Notes: generated by a model from the letters alone, not told the origin. A stretch of 64,000 bases of DNA from Rhodobacter flavimaris (GCF_021378075.1 NZ_JAJUOS010000007.1:146100-210099), one strand, 5' to 3'; positions 44,121 through 52,649 are shown, numbered from the stretch's first letter. Numbers and translations: made by a program.

Positions 44121-45419
44121 ATGCGCTGGACACCGCAGGAATATGCCGGATGGGGACGCGCGCTGCGCGCCAGGGGCGAGGTTGCCCGCCCGCAGAACCC
44201 CGACGACCTTCTGGCCTCGGAAACCGCGCCCGCCTTCGGGATGCGGCGCTCCTATGGCGATGCCGCGCTGAACTCGGGCGGGCGCGCCATCGACATGAGC
44301 CAGCTTGACCGGATGCTGTCCTTCGACCCGGAAAGCGGCGAGCTGCATGTCGAGGCCGGTGCGCGCATCGGCGATATCGCCGCGGCCTTCGCGCAGCGCG
44401 GCTGGTTGCCCGCCGTGATGCCCGGCACCGGCTTTGCCACCGTCGGCGGCTGCATAGGCCAGGACGTGCATGGCAAGAACCACCATCTTCTTGGCTCGTT
44501 CTCCGAGCATGTCGCAGAGATCACGCTGATCCAGCAAGGCGGCCCCGTGCGAGTCACCCCCGGCTCGGCACTGTTTCGCGCAACGGCGGGCGGACTTGGC
44601 CAGACCGGGGTGATCACCTCGGCTAGGCTGCGGATGCGGCCCTGCAAGGGCGATGTGATGATCGTGACCGAGCGCCGCGCGGCGGATTGGGACGAACATG
44701 TAGCCCTGCTTGATGCCTCGCGCGCGACCTATACCGTGGGCTGGATCGACGCCACCGCGACGGGTGCCGCCCTTGGCCGCGGCATCGTCGAGGAAGGCGA
44801 AAGCGGCGCGGGCCTTGTGCGGCAGCGCGACAAGGCACGGCGTGTGCCGATGGATGCCCCGCATTTCGCGCTGGCCGCGCCCATCGTGCAGGTCTTCAAC
44901 TGGGCCTATTACCACCGCGTGCCCGCGCGCGGGCGCACGCTGGTCAAGCCGATGGCGGATTTCTTCTTCCCTCTCGACAAGATCCACGACTGGAACCGGC
45001 TGTACGGGCGGCGCGGCTTCCACCAGTTCCAATGCGTAGTCCCGCTTGCCGCGGTGAGCGAGCTGCGCGCGATGCTTGACGAGATCGCCAGTTCGGGCCT
45101 TGCCTCACCGCTCGCCGTGCTCAAGCGCATGGGGCCGGGGCGCGCGGGCTATCTTAGCTTCCCGATGGAGGGCTACACGCTTGCCGTCGATTTCCCCAAC
45201 CGCGATGCCGCGCGCGCGCTGATCAAGCGGCTTGAGGCGCGCACCGCCGACGCGGGCGGGCGGCTTTACTTCGCCAAGGACAGCCTGGCCGAGGGCGCCC
45301 AGATCCGCGCCATGTATCCCGAACTTTCCGACTGGCAGAAGGAAGTGGCCAAGGCAGACCCGCAGGGCGCCTATGTCACCGACCTGATCCGCCGACTGCA
45401 ACTGAGGACCACGACATGA
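44121..45419 (+). CDS. DprE1-like decaprenylphosphoryl-ribose 2-oxidase
   Basis: 432 residues. An FAD-binding PCMH-type domain has MRRSYGDAALNSGGRAIDMSQL and HGKNHHLLGSFSEHV, which align well with mycobacterial DprE1. The C-terminal RLYFAKDSLAEG holds the active-site Lys (Lys386) of that family. Residue Ala355 in GYTLAVDFP aligns with Cys387 of M. tuberculosis DprE1 (NICVDFP). It should oxidise C2 of polyprenyl-phosphoryl-ribose to the keto form. It overlaps the next gene by 4 bp (ATGA), whose product performs the matching reduction. Confidence 0.88.
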   Translation: MRWTPQEYAGWGRALRARGEVARPQNPDDLLASETAPAFGMRRSYGDAALNSGGRAIDMSQLDRMLSFDPESGELHVEAGARIGDIAAAFAQRGWLPAVMPGTGFATVGGCIGQDVHGKNHHLLGSFSEHVAEITLIQQGGPVRVTPGSALFRATAGGLGQTGVITSARLRMRPCKGDVMIVTERRAADWDEHVALLDASRATYTVGWIDATATGAALGRGIVEEGESGAGLVRQRDKARRVPMDAPHFALAAPIVQVFNWAYYHRVPARGRTLVKPMADFFFPLDKIHDWNRLYGRRGFHQFQCVVPLAAVSELRAMLDEIASSGLASPLAVLKRMGPGRAGYLSFPMEGYTLAVDFPNRDAARALIKRLEARTADAGGRLYFAKDSLAEGAQIRAMYPELSDWQKEVAKADPQGAYVTDLIRRLQLRTTT

Positions 45420-46150
45420 TGAAAAGCTGGATCGTTCTGGGCGCGGGTTCCGCCATGGCCCGCCCGCTGATCCGCCGCCTTGCCGCCGAAAGCTGCGCGC
45501 TGTTTCTGGCCGGTCGCAACACCGAGGCGCTGGAGCCTCTGGCCGCAGACTGCCGACTGCGCGGCGCGCGGCTGGTCGAGGTGATGCAGTTCGACGCGCG
45601 CAACCATGCCAATTACGCGGCCTTGATCGACCGCCTCGCCGCCGAGGAAGGTGAGATCAACGCGATCTCCTTCGTCGGCTCGATGCCCGAGCAATCCGCA
45701 ATCGACGCCGACCCGGCGCTGATCGCGGGCGTCATTGCCGACAGCGTCACCGGCCCGGCGACCTTCCTGCAACAGCTTGCCCCGCTGCTCGAACAGCGCG
45801 GTTCCGGCACGATCGTCGGCATCTCGTCGGTGGCGGGGGATCGCGGGCGGCTCAACAATTATGTCTATGGCGCGGCCAAAGGGGCGTTCTCGACCTACCT
45901 GTCGGGTCTGCGCAACCGCTGCGGACGCAAGGGCGTGCATGTAATGACGGTCAAGCCCGGCCCGGTCGACACGCCGATGACCTATGGCATGAAGATGCCC
46001 TTCATGACGACGCCCGAGGCCGTGGCCGAGGATATCCTCAAGGGCATCCGCCGCCGCCGCAACGTGATCTACACAGCGCCGATCTGGCGGCTGATCATGC
46101 TGGTGATCCAGCACATCCCCGAGCCGATCTTCAAGAAGATGTCCTTCTAA
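45416..46150 (+). CDS. DprE2-like short-chain dehydrogenase
   Basis: 244 residues, an SDR enzyme. The Rossmann start is SWIVLGAGSAMARPLIRRL, and the catalytic Ser-Tyr-Lys set is in ISSVAGDRGR plus Tyr151-x-x-x-Lys155 (YGAAK). VKPGPVDTPMTYGMK and a C-terminal amphipathic, hydrophobic helix (RLIMLVIQHIPEPIFKK) are shared with mycobacterial DprE2. It should reduce the 2-keto intermediate to polyprenyl-phosphoryl-arabinose. It is coupled to the DprE1-like gene and converges, with a 2-bp gap, on the prenyltransferase gene. Confidence 0.87.
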   Translation: MMKSWIVLGAGSAMARPLIRRLAAESCALFLAGRNTEALEPLAADCRLRGARLVEVMQFDARNHANYAALIDRLAAEEGEINAISFVGSMPEQSAIDADPALIAGVIADSVTGPATFLQQLAPLLEQRGSGTIVGISSVAGDRGRLNNYVYGAAKGAFSTYLSGLRNRCGRKGVHVMTVKPGPVDTPMTYGMKMPFMTTPEAVAEDILKGIRRRRNVIYTAPIWRLIMLVIQHIPEPIFKKMSF

Positions 46151-46152
46151 GA

Positions 46153-47583
46153 TCAGCCACCGAACCAGATCTGCCAGAGGCCCGCAGCCCACAGCATCAG
46201 GCTGAGCGTGATCATCAGAAGCCCCAACCCAAACTTGTCCCGCAGCGCGAAAACGATCGGGTCGTAATCCTGCCGACCATACCAGCCAAGCGCGACCATC
46301 CGGATCAGCCACCAGGCGATCGGAATCAGCGCGACCCAGAGCAGCCATGTGTCGGGATAAAGCAGCCGCGCCTGATCCGAGAACGAGTAGAGAAAGAAGA
46401 TCAGAAGCGCGCCGAAGACGCCGATCCCGGCGACGTTGAGCAGATCGCCCCGGTCCGCCCGGCCATAGCCGCGGCCCGGCAGGCGCTCGTCGCCAGTTGC
46501 AAGGGTCAACTCGGTCAGACGCTTGACGCAGCCGAGCGTCAGGAACACCGGGAAGACGAAGATCAGCATGTAGCTTGAGACATCGACCTTTGCGGCCGCG
46601 GCCCCGGCCACCACGCGGATCGTGTAAAGCCCCGCCAGCGTCGTGATATCCACCCACCGCATCCGCTTGAGCTTGAGCGAGTAGGCCAGCGACGTGATCA
46701 TGTACAGGATGATCACCCCCAGGAACCACAGGTTCAGCACCGCCGCGATCCCAAGGGCCAGCACCGACAGCCCCAGACAGGTCACCATGCCCACCGATAT
46801 GGGCACCGCGCCGCGCGCGAAGGGGCGGCGCTTTTTCGCAGGATGCAGCCGGTCGGCCTCGAGGTCGAGCAGGTCGTTGACGATATAGATCGACGAGGCC
46901 GCCGCCGAGAACGCCACGATCCCCAGCAGGATCAGCCCGAAGGTCGCCAGATCGAAGCGGTGCGAGGCGATCAGCGGCAGGAACAGCAGGATGTTCTTTA
47001 CCCATTGATGCGGTCGCAGCGCCTTGATCAGCGCGCGCCCCGACCAGCCACCGGGAAGGTTGACGATATTCTTGCCCTCCTCGGCCAGACGGCGCGAGGC
47101 GGGCACGTCGCCCACGACCAGCGCATTCTCGGCATGGGACCAGATCGCCATATCGGTGGCTTCGTTGCCGGCGTAGTCGAAGCCGCCCTCGCCAAAGGCC
47201 TCGACCAGCGCCTCGGCCTTGCGCGCGCCCTTGAGATTGGTCACCCCGTCCGAAGCAAAGACCCTGGCCGAGAGACCGTAGTGTTCGGCCAGTTCCTGCA
47301 CCTGCCGCCGATCCGAGGCAGAGGCCAGGATCACCTCGCGCCCTTCAGTGGTGGAATGCAGCGCAAGCTCGGCCACCGCCGGGTTGACCGGCATCAGATC
47401 CAGCCGCAGATGCACAATCTCGGCCAGTTCGGCCTTCAGCCGCGCGGGATCGCGCAGGAACCGCAGCGACTTGAGCGTCGCGATCGGGTCGCGACCAAGT
47501 CCTGCCCAGAATGCCTCGAACAAAAGATCGGTCTTCAGAAATGTGCCGTCGATATCCAGCACCAACGGCTTCAGATCGGCCAT
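46153..47583 (-). CDS. HAD phosphatase-UbiA fusion: polyprenyl-phosphate phosphoribosyltransferase-like
   Basis: 476 residues. The N-terminal HAD domain (1 to about 180) has the DxDGT nucleophile motif at Asp10/Asp12 and later acidic motif YAGNEATD (about 137-144). The C-terminal UbiA domain (about 185-476, eight or nine helices) has HQWVKNILLF and the Asp-rich VNDLLDLEADRLHPAKKRRP (236-255), very like mycobacterial Rv3806c (DPPR synthase). The UbiA part would join PRPP to polyprenyl phosphate, and the HAD part could remove the 5-phosphate of the product. Fusion of these two steps is inferred from domain content. The ribosome site is AAGGATAATC. Confidence 0.85.
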   Translation of the reverse strand: MADLKPLVLDIDGTFLKTDLLFEAFWAGLGRDPIATLKSLRFLRDPARLKAELAEIVHLRLDLMPVNPAVAELALHSTTEGREVILASASDRRQVQELAEHYGLSARVFASDGVTNLKGARKAEALVEAFGEGGFDYAGNEATDMAIWSHAENALVVGDVPASRRLAEEGKNIVNLPGGWSGRALIKALRPHQWVKNILLFLPLIASHRFDLATFGLILLGIVAFSAAASSIYIVNDLLDLEADRLHPAKKRRPFARGAVPISVGMVTCLGLSVLALGIAAVLNLWFLGVIILYMITSLAYSLKLKRMRWVDITTLAGLYTIRVVAGAAAAKVDVSSYMLIFVFPVFLTLGCVKRLTELTLATGDERLPGRGYGRADRGDLLNVAGIGVFGALLIFFLYSFSDQARLLYPDTWLLWVALIPIAWWLIRMVALGWYGRQDYDPIVFALRDKFGLGLLMITLSLMLWAAGLWQIWFGG

Positions 47584-47585
47584 GA

Positions 47586-48449
47586 TTATCCTTTCACGGC
47601 AAACACACAGCCGTCAGTCACAAGCTCGGGCGGGCTCAGGCACAGGCCCCGCGCCACCTGCCACGCGGCGAGCACCTTGGGCACATAGTCGCGCGTCTCT
47701 GCATAGGGCGGCACGCCGCCGTTATTCTTCACCGCGTTCTCGCCCGCATTATAAGCGGCGATCACCATCAGCGGATCGCGGTCGAACTCCTTCATCAGCC
47801 AGTCGAGATAGGCCACGCCCCCGCGGATGTTCTGCATCGGATCCTTGCTGTCGGACACGTTGAACCGCTTGGCCGTCGCGGGAATCAGCTGCATCAGCCC
47901 CACTGCCCCGGCTTTCGAGACTGCCTCGGCCCGCCCACCGGATTCGGTCGAGATCACGGCCAGCACCAGCGCGGGCGAGACCTCGGTGCCGATGGTCGCG
48001 GCAAGGATATCTTGCCCGTGGCGCTGCGCGATATCCTGAAGATGCGCCAGCCGCGGCGCGCGCACCGATTGCCCGTCGGGCCCCGCGTTCAGCACATCCA
48101 GCGCCTGCGGAAAGCGTCCGTCCCGCTCATTGATACGTGGCGAGATGGCATTCCAGAACCATGAATAATTCGTCGGTCCAGAAGGCTTGCCCGAAGCCCC
48201 ATCGCCCACCGGCGGGCGGCGCACCGGAACGAAAGGTTTGGCGGCCGCCACCTCAAGCGCACGGCGCTGCTCTTCTGGGTCGATCTGGATCGTGATGAAG
48301 CGCTTCGTTCCGGGCGCCGGGGGCACGACACGCTTAGGCTTGATCTCGTTAATCTGGGGCGGCGCCACTGCGGGGGCCGTTTCGGCATGCATCGGAGCAG
48401 CCGTAAAAGCCGCGCAAATCGCCACCGTCATTGCCCCTAAGATGCGCAT
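47586..48449 (-). CDS. Lytic transglycosylase (SLT domain)
   Basis: 287 residues. A signal peptide covers about residues 1-22 (cleavage near HAE). A Pro-rich linker (about 23-90) precedes the Slt-type catalytic domain with the catalytic Glu in VLAVISTESGGRAEAVSKAG and GAVGLMQLIPATA, then AAYNAGENAV. It cleaves peptidoglycan in the periplasm, leaving anhydro ends. Its position beside the Tad cluster fits opening of the wall for the secretin and pilus, but it is transcribed away from those genes. ATG 48449 is preferred over GTG 48458 because AGGG is better spaced. Confidence 0.9.
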   Translation of the reverse strand: MRILGAMTVAICAAFTAAPMHAETAPAVAPPQINEIKPKRVVPPAPGTKRFITIQIDPEEQRRALEVAAAKPFVPVRRPPVGDGASGKPSGPTNYSWFWNAISPRINERDGRFPQALDVLNAGPDGQSVRAPRLAHLQDIAQRHGQDILAATIGTEVSPALVLAVISTESGGRAEAVSKAGAVGLMQLIPATAKRFNVSDSKDPMQNIRGGVAYLDWLMKEFDRDPLMVIAAYNAGENAVKNNGGVPPYAETRDYVPKVLAAWQVARGLCLSPPELVTDGCVFAVKG

Positions 48450-48797
48450 TTGCGCCACCCTGCCCTGCCTGCAATCAAGTCTTTGGGAGATTTATTCAAG
48501 AATCTGCCGGCAAAATCCAGAAAAAGGCATCGCATAACGACGATTCGGCGGGTGATTCCGCGTTTACGCAACAGTATTCAACAGCGTTCGAATGTATTTT
48601 TTGAATTTTTTTATGTTTGCCAATCAACAACTTACCACGTTGATCACGAGAAGATTAACACTTCGCAAAATGACCAAAAGTCCGCCCAAATCCCGCCACG
48701 ATCCGGGGGCCTTATAAGCCCATACCGCGATGCAACGGACCAAGTTCAGAGGTGGTTCCAGGGTAGCGCGGAAGGAACCAGACCCAAGGAGAGACCT
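48450..48797. promoter_or_regulatory. 348-bp AT-rich divergent regulatory region upstream of flp1
   Basis: No supported ORF. The stretch around 48590-48625 is strikingly T/A-rich (runs of six and seven T's), unlike the surrounding high-GC DNA, and is a likely target for a silencer such as MucR/H-NS-type proteins or an UP-like element for the pilin promoter. I could not assign a confident -35/-10 pair. Confidence 0.5.
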
Positions 48798-48989
48798 ATG
48801 AAACTGTTCAAACTGACCCGCAAGTTCCACAACGAAGAAGACGGCGCTGTGACCGTTGACTGGGTCGTGCTGACCGCCGCCATCGTCGGCATCGGCGCCT
48901 TCGCCCTCTCGCTGATCCGCACCGAGACCCGCGAACTGGCGACCAACATCGCCGACTACATCGGTTCGCAGACCGTCTCGAGCCAGTAA
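48798..48989 (+). CDS. Flp-type pilin 1
   Basis: 63 residues. A charged leader (MKLFKLTRKFHNEEDG) is followed by a hydrophobic helix starting AVTVDWVVLTAAIVGIGA. Prepilin peptidase should cut after Gly16, leaving Ala at +1 and Asp21 at the +5 position, with Trp at +6. Classical Flp pilins have Glu at +5 and Tyr at +6. The start is supported by AAGGAGAGACCT. It has its own terminator, so it can be made in excess over the secretion machine genes. Confidence 0.88.
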   Translation: MKLFKLTRKFHNEEDGAVTVDWVVLTAAIVGIGAFALSLIRTETRELATNIADYIGSQTVSSQ

Positions 48990-49012
48990 TTCGCTCGCAG
49001 AGAATACCTACG

Positions 49013-49046
49013 GAGAGGCCGCGCAAAAGCGCGGCCTTCTCTATTT
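49013..49046 (+). terminator. Intrinsic terminator after flp1
   Basis: AGGCCGCGC (49016-49024), loop AAAA, GCGCGGCCT (49029-49037) with an outer GAG/CTC extension, followed by a T-rich CTATTT. It separates flp1 from flp2. Confidence 0.8.
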
Positions 49047-49194
49047 CCGATGCGCCAAGCGGATGATCGGAGCGGCAGGACAGACCGGTGGGTTGTGCCG
49101 TCTTTTCCTCATATACGCCCCATTTTCGCCCTCAATTACCTTTAGAACCGACCAAACAACCCTGATGAACGCCTTTTGGCAGGAGTTAACCGTG

Positions 49195-49404
49195 ATGACC
49201 AATGTCATCTTGAAGAACCTACGCCGCCGGAGCTGCGACGAAGACGGTGCGGTTACCGTCGACTGGGTCGTGCTGACGGCCGCCATCGTGGCGCTCGGAG
49301 GCGTTTTCGGGGGCATGATCGGCAAGCAGACCGGCATCCTGGGGAACGCGATCGGCAGCTTTATCGGCTCGGTCGAGGTTCCCTCGGCAAACAGCAACGG
49401 CTGA
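49195..49404 (+). CDS. Flp-type pilin 2
   Basis: 69 residues. The leader ends ...CDEDG (Gly18) and the mature helix begins AVTVDWVVLTAAIVALGG, almost the same core as flp1, including Asp at +5 and Trp at +6. The rest (GVFGGMIGKQTGILGNAIGSFIG) is more Gly-rich than flp1. ATG 49195 is chosen because AGGAG lies 9 bp upstream; an in-frame ATG at 49165 has no ribosome site. It may be a second major or a minor pilin. Confidence 0.85.
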   Translation: MTNVILKNLRRRSCDEDGAVTVDWVVLTAAIVALGGVFGGMIGKQTGILGNAIGSFIGSVEVPSANSNG

Positions 49405-49488
49405 GCCGGGGCCTTCAATGTCGGCCGCGCGGCGGTCTGAGTAATATTCGGGGGCGGAGCGAACGCCCCACCAAGAGAGGATTGGAAT

Positions 49489-50358
49489 ATGCGTCTGATC
49501 GTTGGACTTGTTCTGGCCGCTGGCGTGGGTCTGGGTGGTGTTGCAGTATACATGGCGCAGGGGCAGATCGCCCAGTTCCAGCAGGAACGCGATTACCTTG
49601 TGGCGGCGCAGGCCAAGGCGCCGAGGCTTGCCGATGTCGTCGTGGTCAAGCGACAGCTCAAGTATGGCGAGCGATTCTCGGCCGCCGATCTTGAGGTGAT
49701 CAAGGTTCAGGCTGGCAAGACGCCCGCCGGCGCCTTCACCCGTATCTCGGCACCGCAGGGCAGCCCCGAGGCCGTATCGGCTGTGTTCGTCGATGGCGAG
49801 ACTCGCCCACGCTCTGCAATGCGCACCTATGAGGCCAACGAGCCCCTTCTGGCCAAGAAGGTCACCGACGCTGGCACCGATGCCGGTATCCTCGCGAATC
49901 TGTCAGCCGACATGCGCGCCTTCACGATCCGCGTCGATGTCAGTTCGGGTGTGTCCGGCTTCCTGCGCCCCGGCGACCTGGTGGACGTTTACTGGTCTGG
50001 CGCGATCGGCGACCAGCCGGTGACCAAGCTGATCCATCCGAACCTGCGCCTGATCGCCATCGACCAGAGCGCGGATGCTGATCGCACCGAAGAAACCCTC
50101 ATTGCGCGCACCGTCACCGCAGAAGTCACGCCCGAGCAGGTGGCCGCGCTGACGCTTGCGCAATCGACCGGGCGGCTGACGCTGTCGCTGCTTGGCCGCA
50201 ACAACACCGCGTCGGCGGGCCCCATCGAGATCGACCGCAACAGCCTGCTCGGAATCGAGAAGGCCGAGGTGGTGAAAGTCGATGCGCCCAAGGTCTGCAC
50301 GGTCAAGACCCGTCGCGGCAACGAAATCGTCGAGACCCCGATTCCCTGCACCAACTGA
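49489..50358 (+). CDS. cpaB: Tad pilus assembly protein CpaB (RcpC)
   Basis: 289 residues. One N-terminal membrane helix (about 3-22) is followed by an SAF domain (about 48-115: VVVVKRQLKYGERFSAADL) and the RcpC/CpaB C-terminal domain with FTIRVDVSSGVSGFLRPGDLVDVYW. It is thought to link the secretin to the periplasm. The start has AGAGAGGATTGGAAT. It is followed by 191 bp before the secretin gene. Confidence 0.92.
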   Translation: MRLIVGLVLAAGVGLGGVAVYMAQGQIAQFQQERDYLVAAQAKAPRLADVVVVKRQLKYGERFSAADLEVIKVQAGKTPAGAFTRISAPQGSPEAVSAVFVDGETRPRSAMRTYEANEPLLAKKVTDAGTDAGILANLSADMRAFTIRVDVSSGVSGFLRPGDLVDVYWSGAIGDQPVTKLIHPNLRLIAIDQSADADRTEETLIARTVTAEVTPEQVAALTLAQSTGRLTLSLLGRNNTASAGPIEIDRNSLLGIEKAEVVKVDAPKVCTVKTRRGNEIVETPIPCTN

Positions 50359-50549
50359 GGTAAAAATACCCTGCTGGTGTGGGTTCCATGCAGCACAAAC
50401 ACACGAATCCACATGAATCTCGGCCTGCAATGGGTTGATTATTGCAAAATTTCGTGAAGTGCCGCATGGTCTGGGAAAACTTGACATCAACACACCCTAA
50501 CGGGCGGTAAGACCTGTGCGTGGTGAGTGGTCGGAGAGGCAGGATCACA

Positions 50550-51977
50550 ATGTATATAAAAAGCTTTGTTAAGGCATGCCTGCTGGGGACCGCACTTGGC
50601 GTCGCAATTCTTGCGCCCGTCAATGCGGAAACTTTGCGTGTCATGTCGGGGTCGGCGTCGAGCCCGCTCAATGTTCCCATGAACCGCGCCGTTGTGGTGG
50701 AAAGCGATCAGCCCTTTGCTGAGCTTTCGATCGCGAACCCCGGCATTGCGGATATTACCACGCTTTCGGATCGCACCATCTATGTGCTCGGCAAAGTGCC
50801 GGGCCGCACGACGATGACGATCCTCGGGCCGGACGGAAAGCTGATCTCGAACGTCGAGGTTCAGGTGACCCCGGACATCGCCGAATTCAAGGAGCGTCTC
50901 CAGCAGATCCTCCCCGGCGAGAAGATCGAAGTACGCACCGCCAACGACGGCATCGTGCTTTCGGGGACGGTGTCCTCGATCACCAAGCTCGACCGTGCGC
51001 TGGACCTGGCGCGTCGCTATGCGGGTGACCGCGTATCGAACCTGATGATGGTCGGCGGCACCCAGCAGGTGATGCTGAAGGTGCGCTTCGCGGAAATGCA
51101 GCGTTCGGTTGCGAAAGAGCTAGGATCCTCTTTAGGCATTCGAGGCACTGTGGGTGGCGGCTCAGCCGAAACCGGGACGATTGTCGGCACCGGTAACTTT
51201 ACAGCAGCAGACGCTATTGGCGACGCTTTCGACGATGGCGTGCTTCCGGTCGATGCAAACAAAATCGGCGCACTCGGTCTCGGCTTCACCGTGGGCAACC
51301 TTGAATTTGCCGTTCTGCTTGAAGCTCTCGAATCAAAGGCATTGGTGCGCACCCTCGCAGAACCGAACCTGACCGCTCTGTCTGGGCAGCAGGCAAAGTT
51401 CTTGGCTGGCGGCGAATATCCTATCCCAGTCGTCGACGACACAGGCGTATCGATCGAATACAAGCCCTTTGGCGTCGAGATGGCCTTTACGCCGCGCGTC
51501 GTCGATGGAGACCTGATCAACCTAGAGATCGCCGCAGCGGTTTCTGCCATCGACAGCACGGTGACGATGTCCTCGGGCGGCTTCTCGGTCAACGCGTTCA
51601 AGCGCCGCGAAACCTCGACCACGGTTGAGATGCGCGACGGTGAAAGCTTTGCCATCGCCGGACTGCTTCAGGATGACTTCCGTGACCTGAACGAACAGGT
51701 TCCATGGCTTGGTGACGTTCCGATTCTGGGCGCGCTGTTCCGTTCCGCTGACTACAATCGTGCGCAGTCGGAGCTTGTGATCATCGTCACCCCGCATCTG
51801 GTCAGCCCGACCCGCAGTGAGGCATTCGCCCTGCCGACGGATCGTGTGCGCCTGCCGTCCGAGGCCGAACTGTTCCTCTTCGGCAAGACTGCCGGTGACA
51901 AGACGCCGAAGACCGGTGCGGCCGCCGAAGTGGCCAAGCAGGACTTCTCGGGCTCCTACGGCTATGTGATGGAGTGA
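50550..51977 (+). CDS. cpaC: Tad secretin CpaC (RcpA)
   Basis: 475 residues. The signal peptide is about 1-29 (CLLGTALGVAILAPVNAE). The pilus-assembly N-domain (VVVESDQPFAELSIANPGIADI, TIYVLGKVPGRTTMTIL) is followed by a BON-like region and the secretin core (VMLKVRFAEMQRSVAKELGS, ALESKALVRTLAEPNLTALSG, VPWLGDVPILGALFRSADY). It forms the outer-membrane channel for the pilus. ATG 50550 is preceded by GGCAGGATCACA. Slightly more AT-biased codons appear around 51120-51500 than elsewhere in the gene. Confidence 0.95.
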   Translation: MYIKSFVKACLLGTALGVAILAPVNAETLRVMSGSASSPLNVPMNRAVVVESDQPFAELSIANPGIADITTLSDRTIYVLGKVPGRTTMTILGPDGKLISNVEVQVTPDIAEFKERLQQILPGEKIEVRTANDGIVLSGTVSSITKLDRALDLARRYAGDRVSNLMMVGGTQQVMLKVRFAEMQRSVAKELGSSLGIRGTVGGGSAETGTIVGTGNFTAADAIGDAFDDGVLPVDANKIGALGLGFTVGNLEFAVLLEALESKALVRTLAEPNLTALSGQQAKFLAGGEYPIPVVDDTGVSIEYKPFGVEMAFTPRVVDGDLINLEIAAAVSAIDSTVTMSSGGFSVNAFKRRETSTTVEMRDGESFAIAGLLQDDFRDLNEQVPWLGDVPILGALFRSADYNRAQSELVIIVTPHLVSPTRSEAFALPTDRVRLPSEAELFLFGKTAGDKTPKTGAAAEVAKQDFSGSYGYVME

Positions 51978-51980
51978 GCT

Positions 51981-52649
51981 ATGCAGATGCAGGATTTGAA
52001 AAAGATGCGGATTGCGGGGCTCATGGCCACTGTTCTGGTGCTCAGCGCCTGTGCTGGAGGTGCGCAACGGTTCTACGCCGAGGCGGGGTCTGAATACGAC
52101 ACCGGCGGTTTCGGTGACGCGACGATGAACAACGTGCTGGTGATGTCGGGCGAGCGCGACTACATGATCAGCCTCACCAAGAAGTTCGCCGCCGACGTGC
52201 AGAACACCGTCAACTTCGCCTTCGACTCGGCTGTGCTCGACGAAAGCGCGAAGGCGGTCCTGCGCACGCAGGCCGACTGGATCCGTCAGTTCCCCGAGAT
52301 TCGCTTCCGCGTTTACGGTCACACCGACCTTGTTGGCTCCAACAGCTACAACAAGAGCCTCGGGATGCGCCGCGCGCAGGCGGTCGTTGCCTATCTCTCG
52401 TCGCAGGGTATCTCGCGCTCGCGCCTCGAGGCGGTCGTTTCCTACGGCGAAACGCAGCCCCTCGTCTTTACCCAAGAGCCGAACGAGCAGAACCGCCGCA
52501 CGGTGACCGAGGTTTCGGGCTTCGTGGGCAAGGGCAAACCGTCCGAGCTGCACGGCAAGTATGCCGAGGTCATCTTCCGCGAATATGTTGGAAGCGCTGT
52601 TCCGGCTCAGGAAACGGTGCAGCCGAAGGTTTCCGGCTCGGGCGGCTAA
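51981..52649 (+). CDS. OmpA-family lipoprotein of the Tad cluster
   Basis: 222 residues. A lipoprotein signal ends in the lipobox VLSACAGG (Cys at about 24). The OmpA-like peptidoglycan-binding domain (about 70-180) has VNFAFDSAVLDESAKAVLR and RVYGHTDLVGSNSYNKSLGMRRAQAV. It takes the place usually held by CpaD/TadB-side lipoproteins between the secretin and TadZ and should anchor the outer-membrane complex to the cell wall. It is followed by an unusually long hairpin. Confidence 0.9.
   Translation: MQMQDLKKMRIAGLMATVLVLSACAGGAQRFYAEAGSEYDTGGFGDATMNNVLVMSGERDYMISLTKKFAADVQNTVNFAFDSAVLDESAKAVLRTQADWIRQFPEIRFRVYGHTDLVGSNSYNKSLGMRRAQAVVAYLSSQGISRSRLEAVVSYGETQPLVFTQEPNEQNRRTVTEVSGFVGKGKPSELHGKYAEVIFREYVGSAVPAQETVQPKVSGSGG

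Noticed and set aside
50426..50446. TGCAAT-N9-ATTGCA inverted repeat before cpaC
   Set aside because: Six-base arms with a long spacer are easily found by chance in a less GC-rich gap; no supporting context.
50481..50511. TTGACA upstream of cpaC as a promoter
   Set aside because: The -35 is perfect, but no acceptable -10 lies at 16-18 bp (GGTAAG is at 19 bp), so I did not list it as a promoter.
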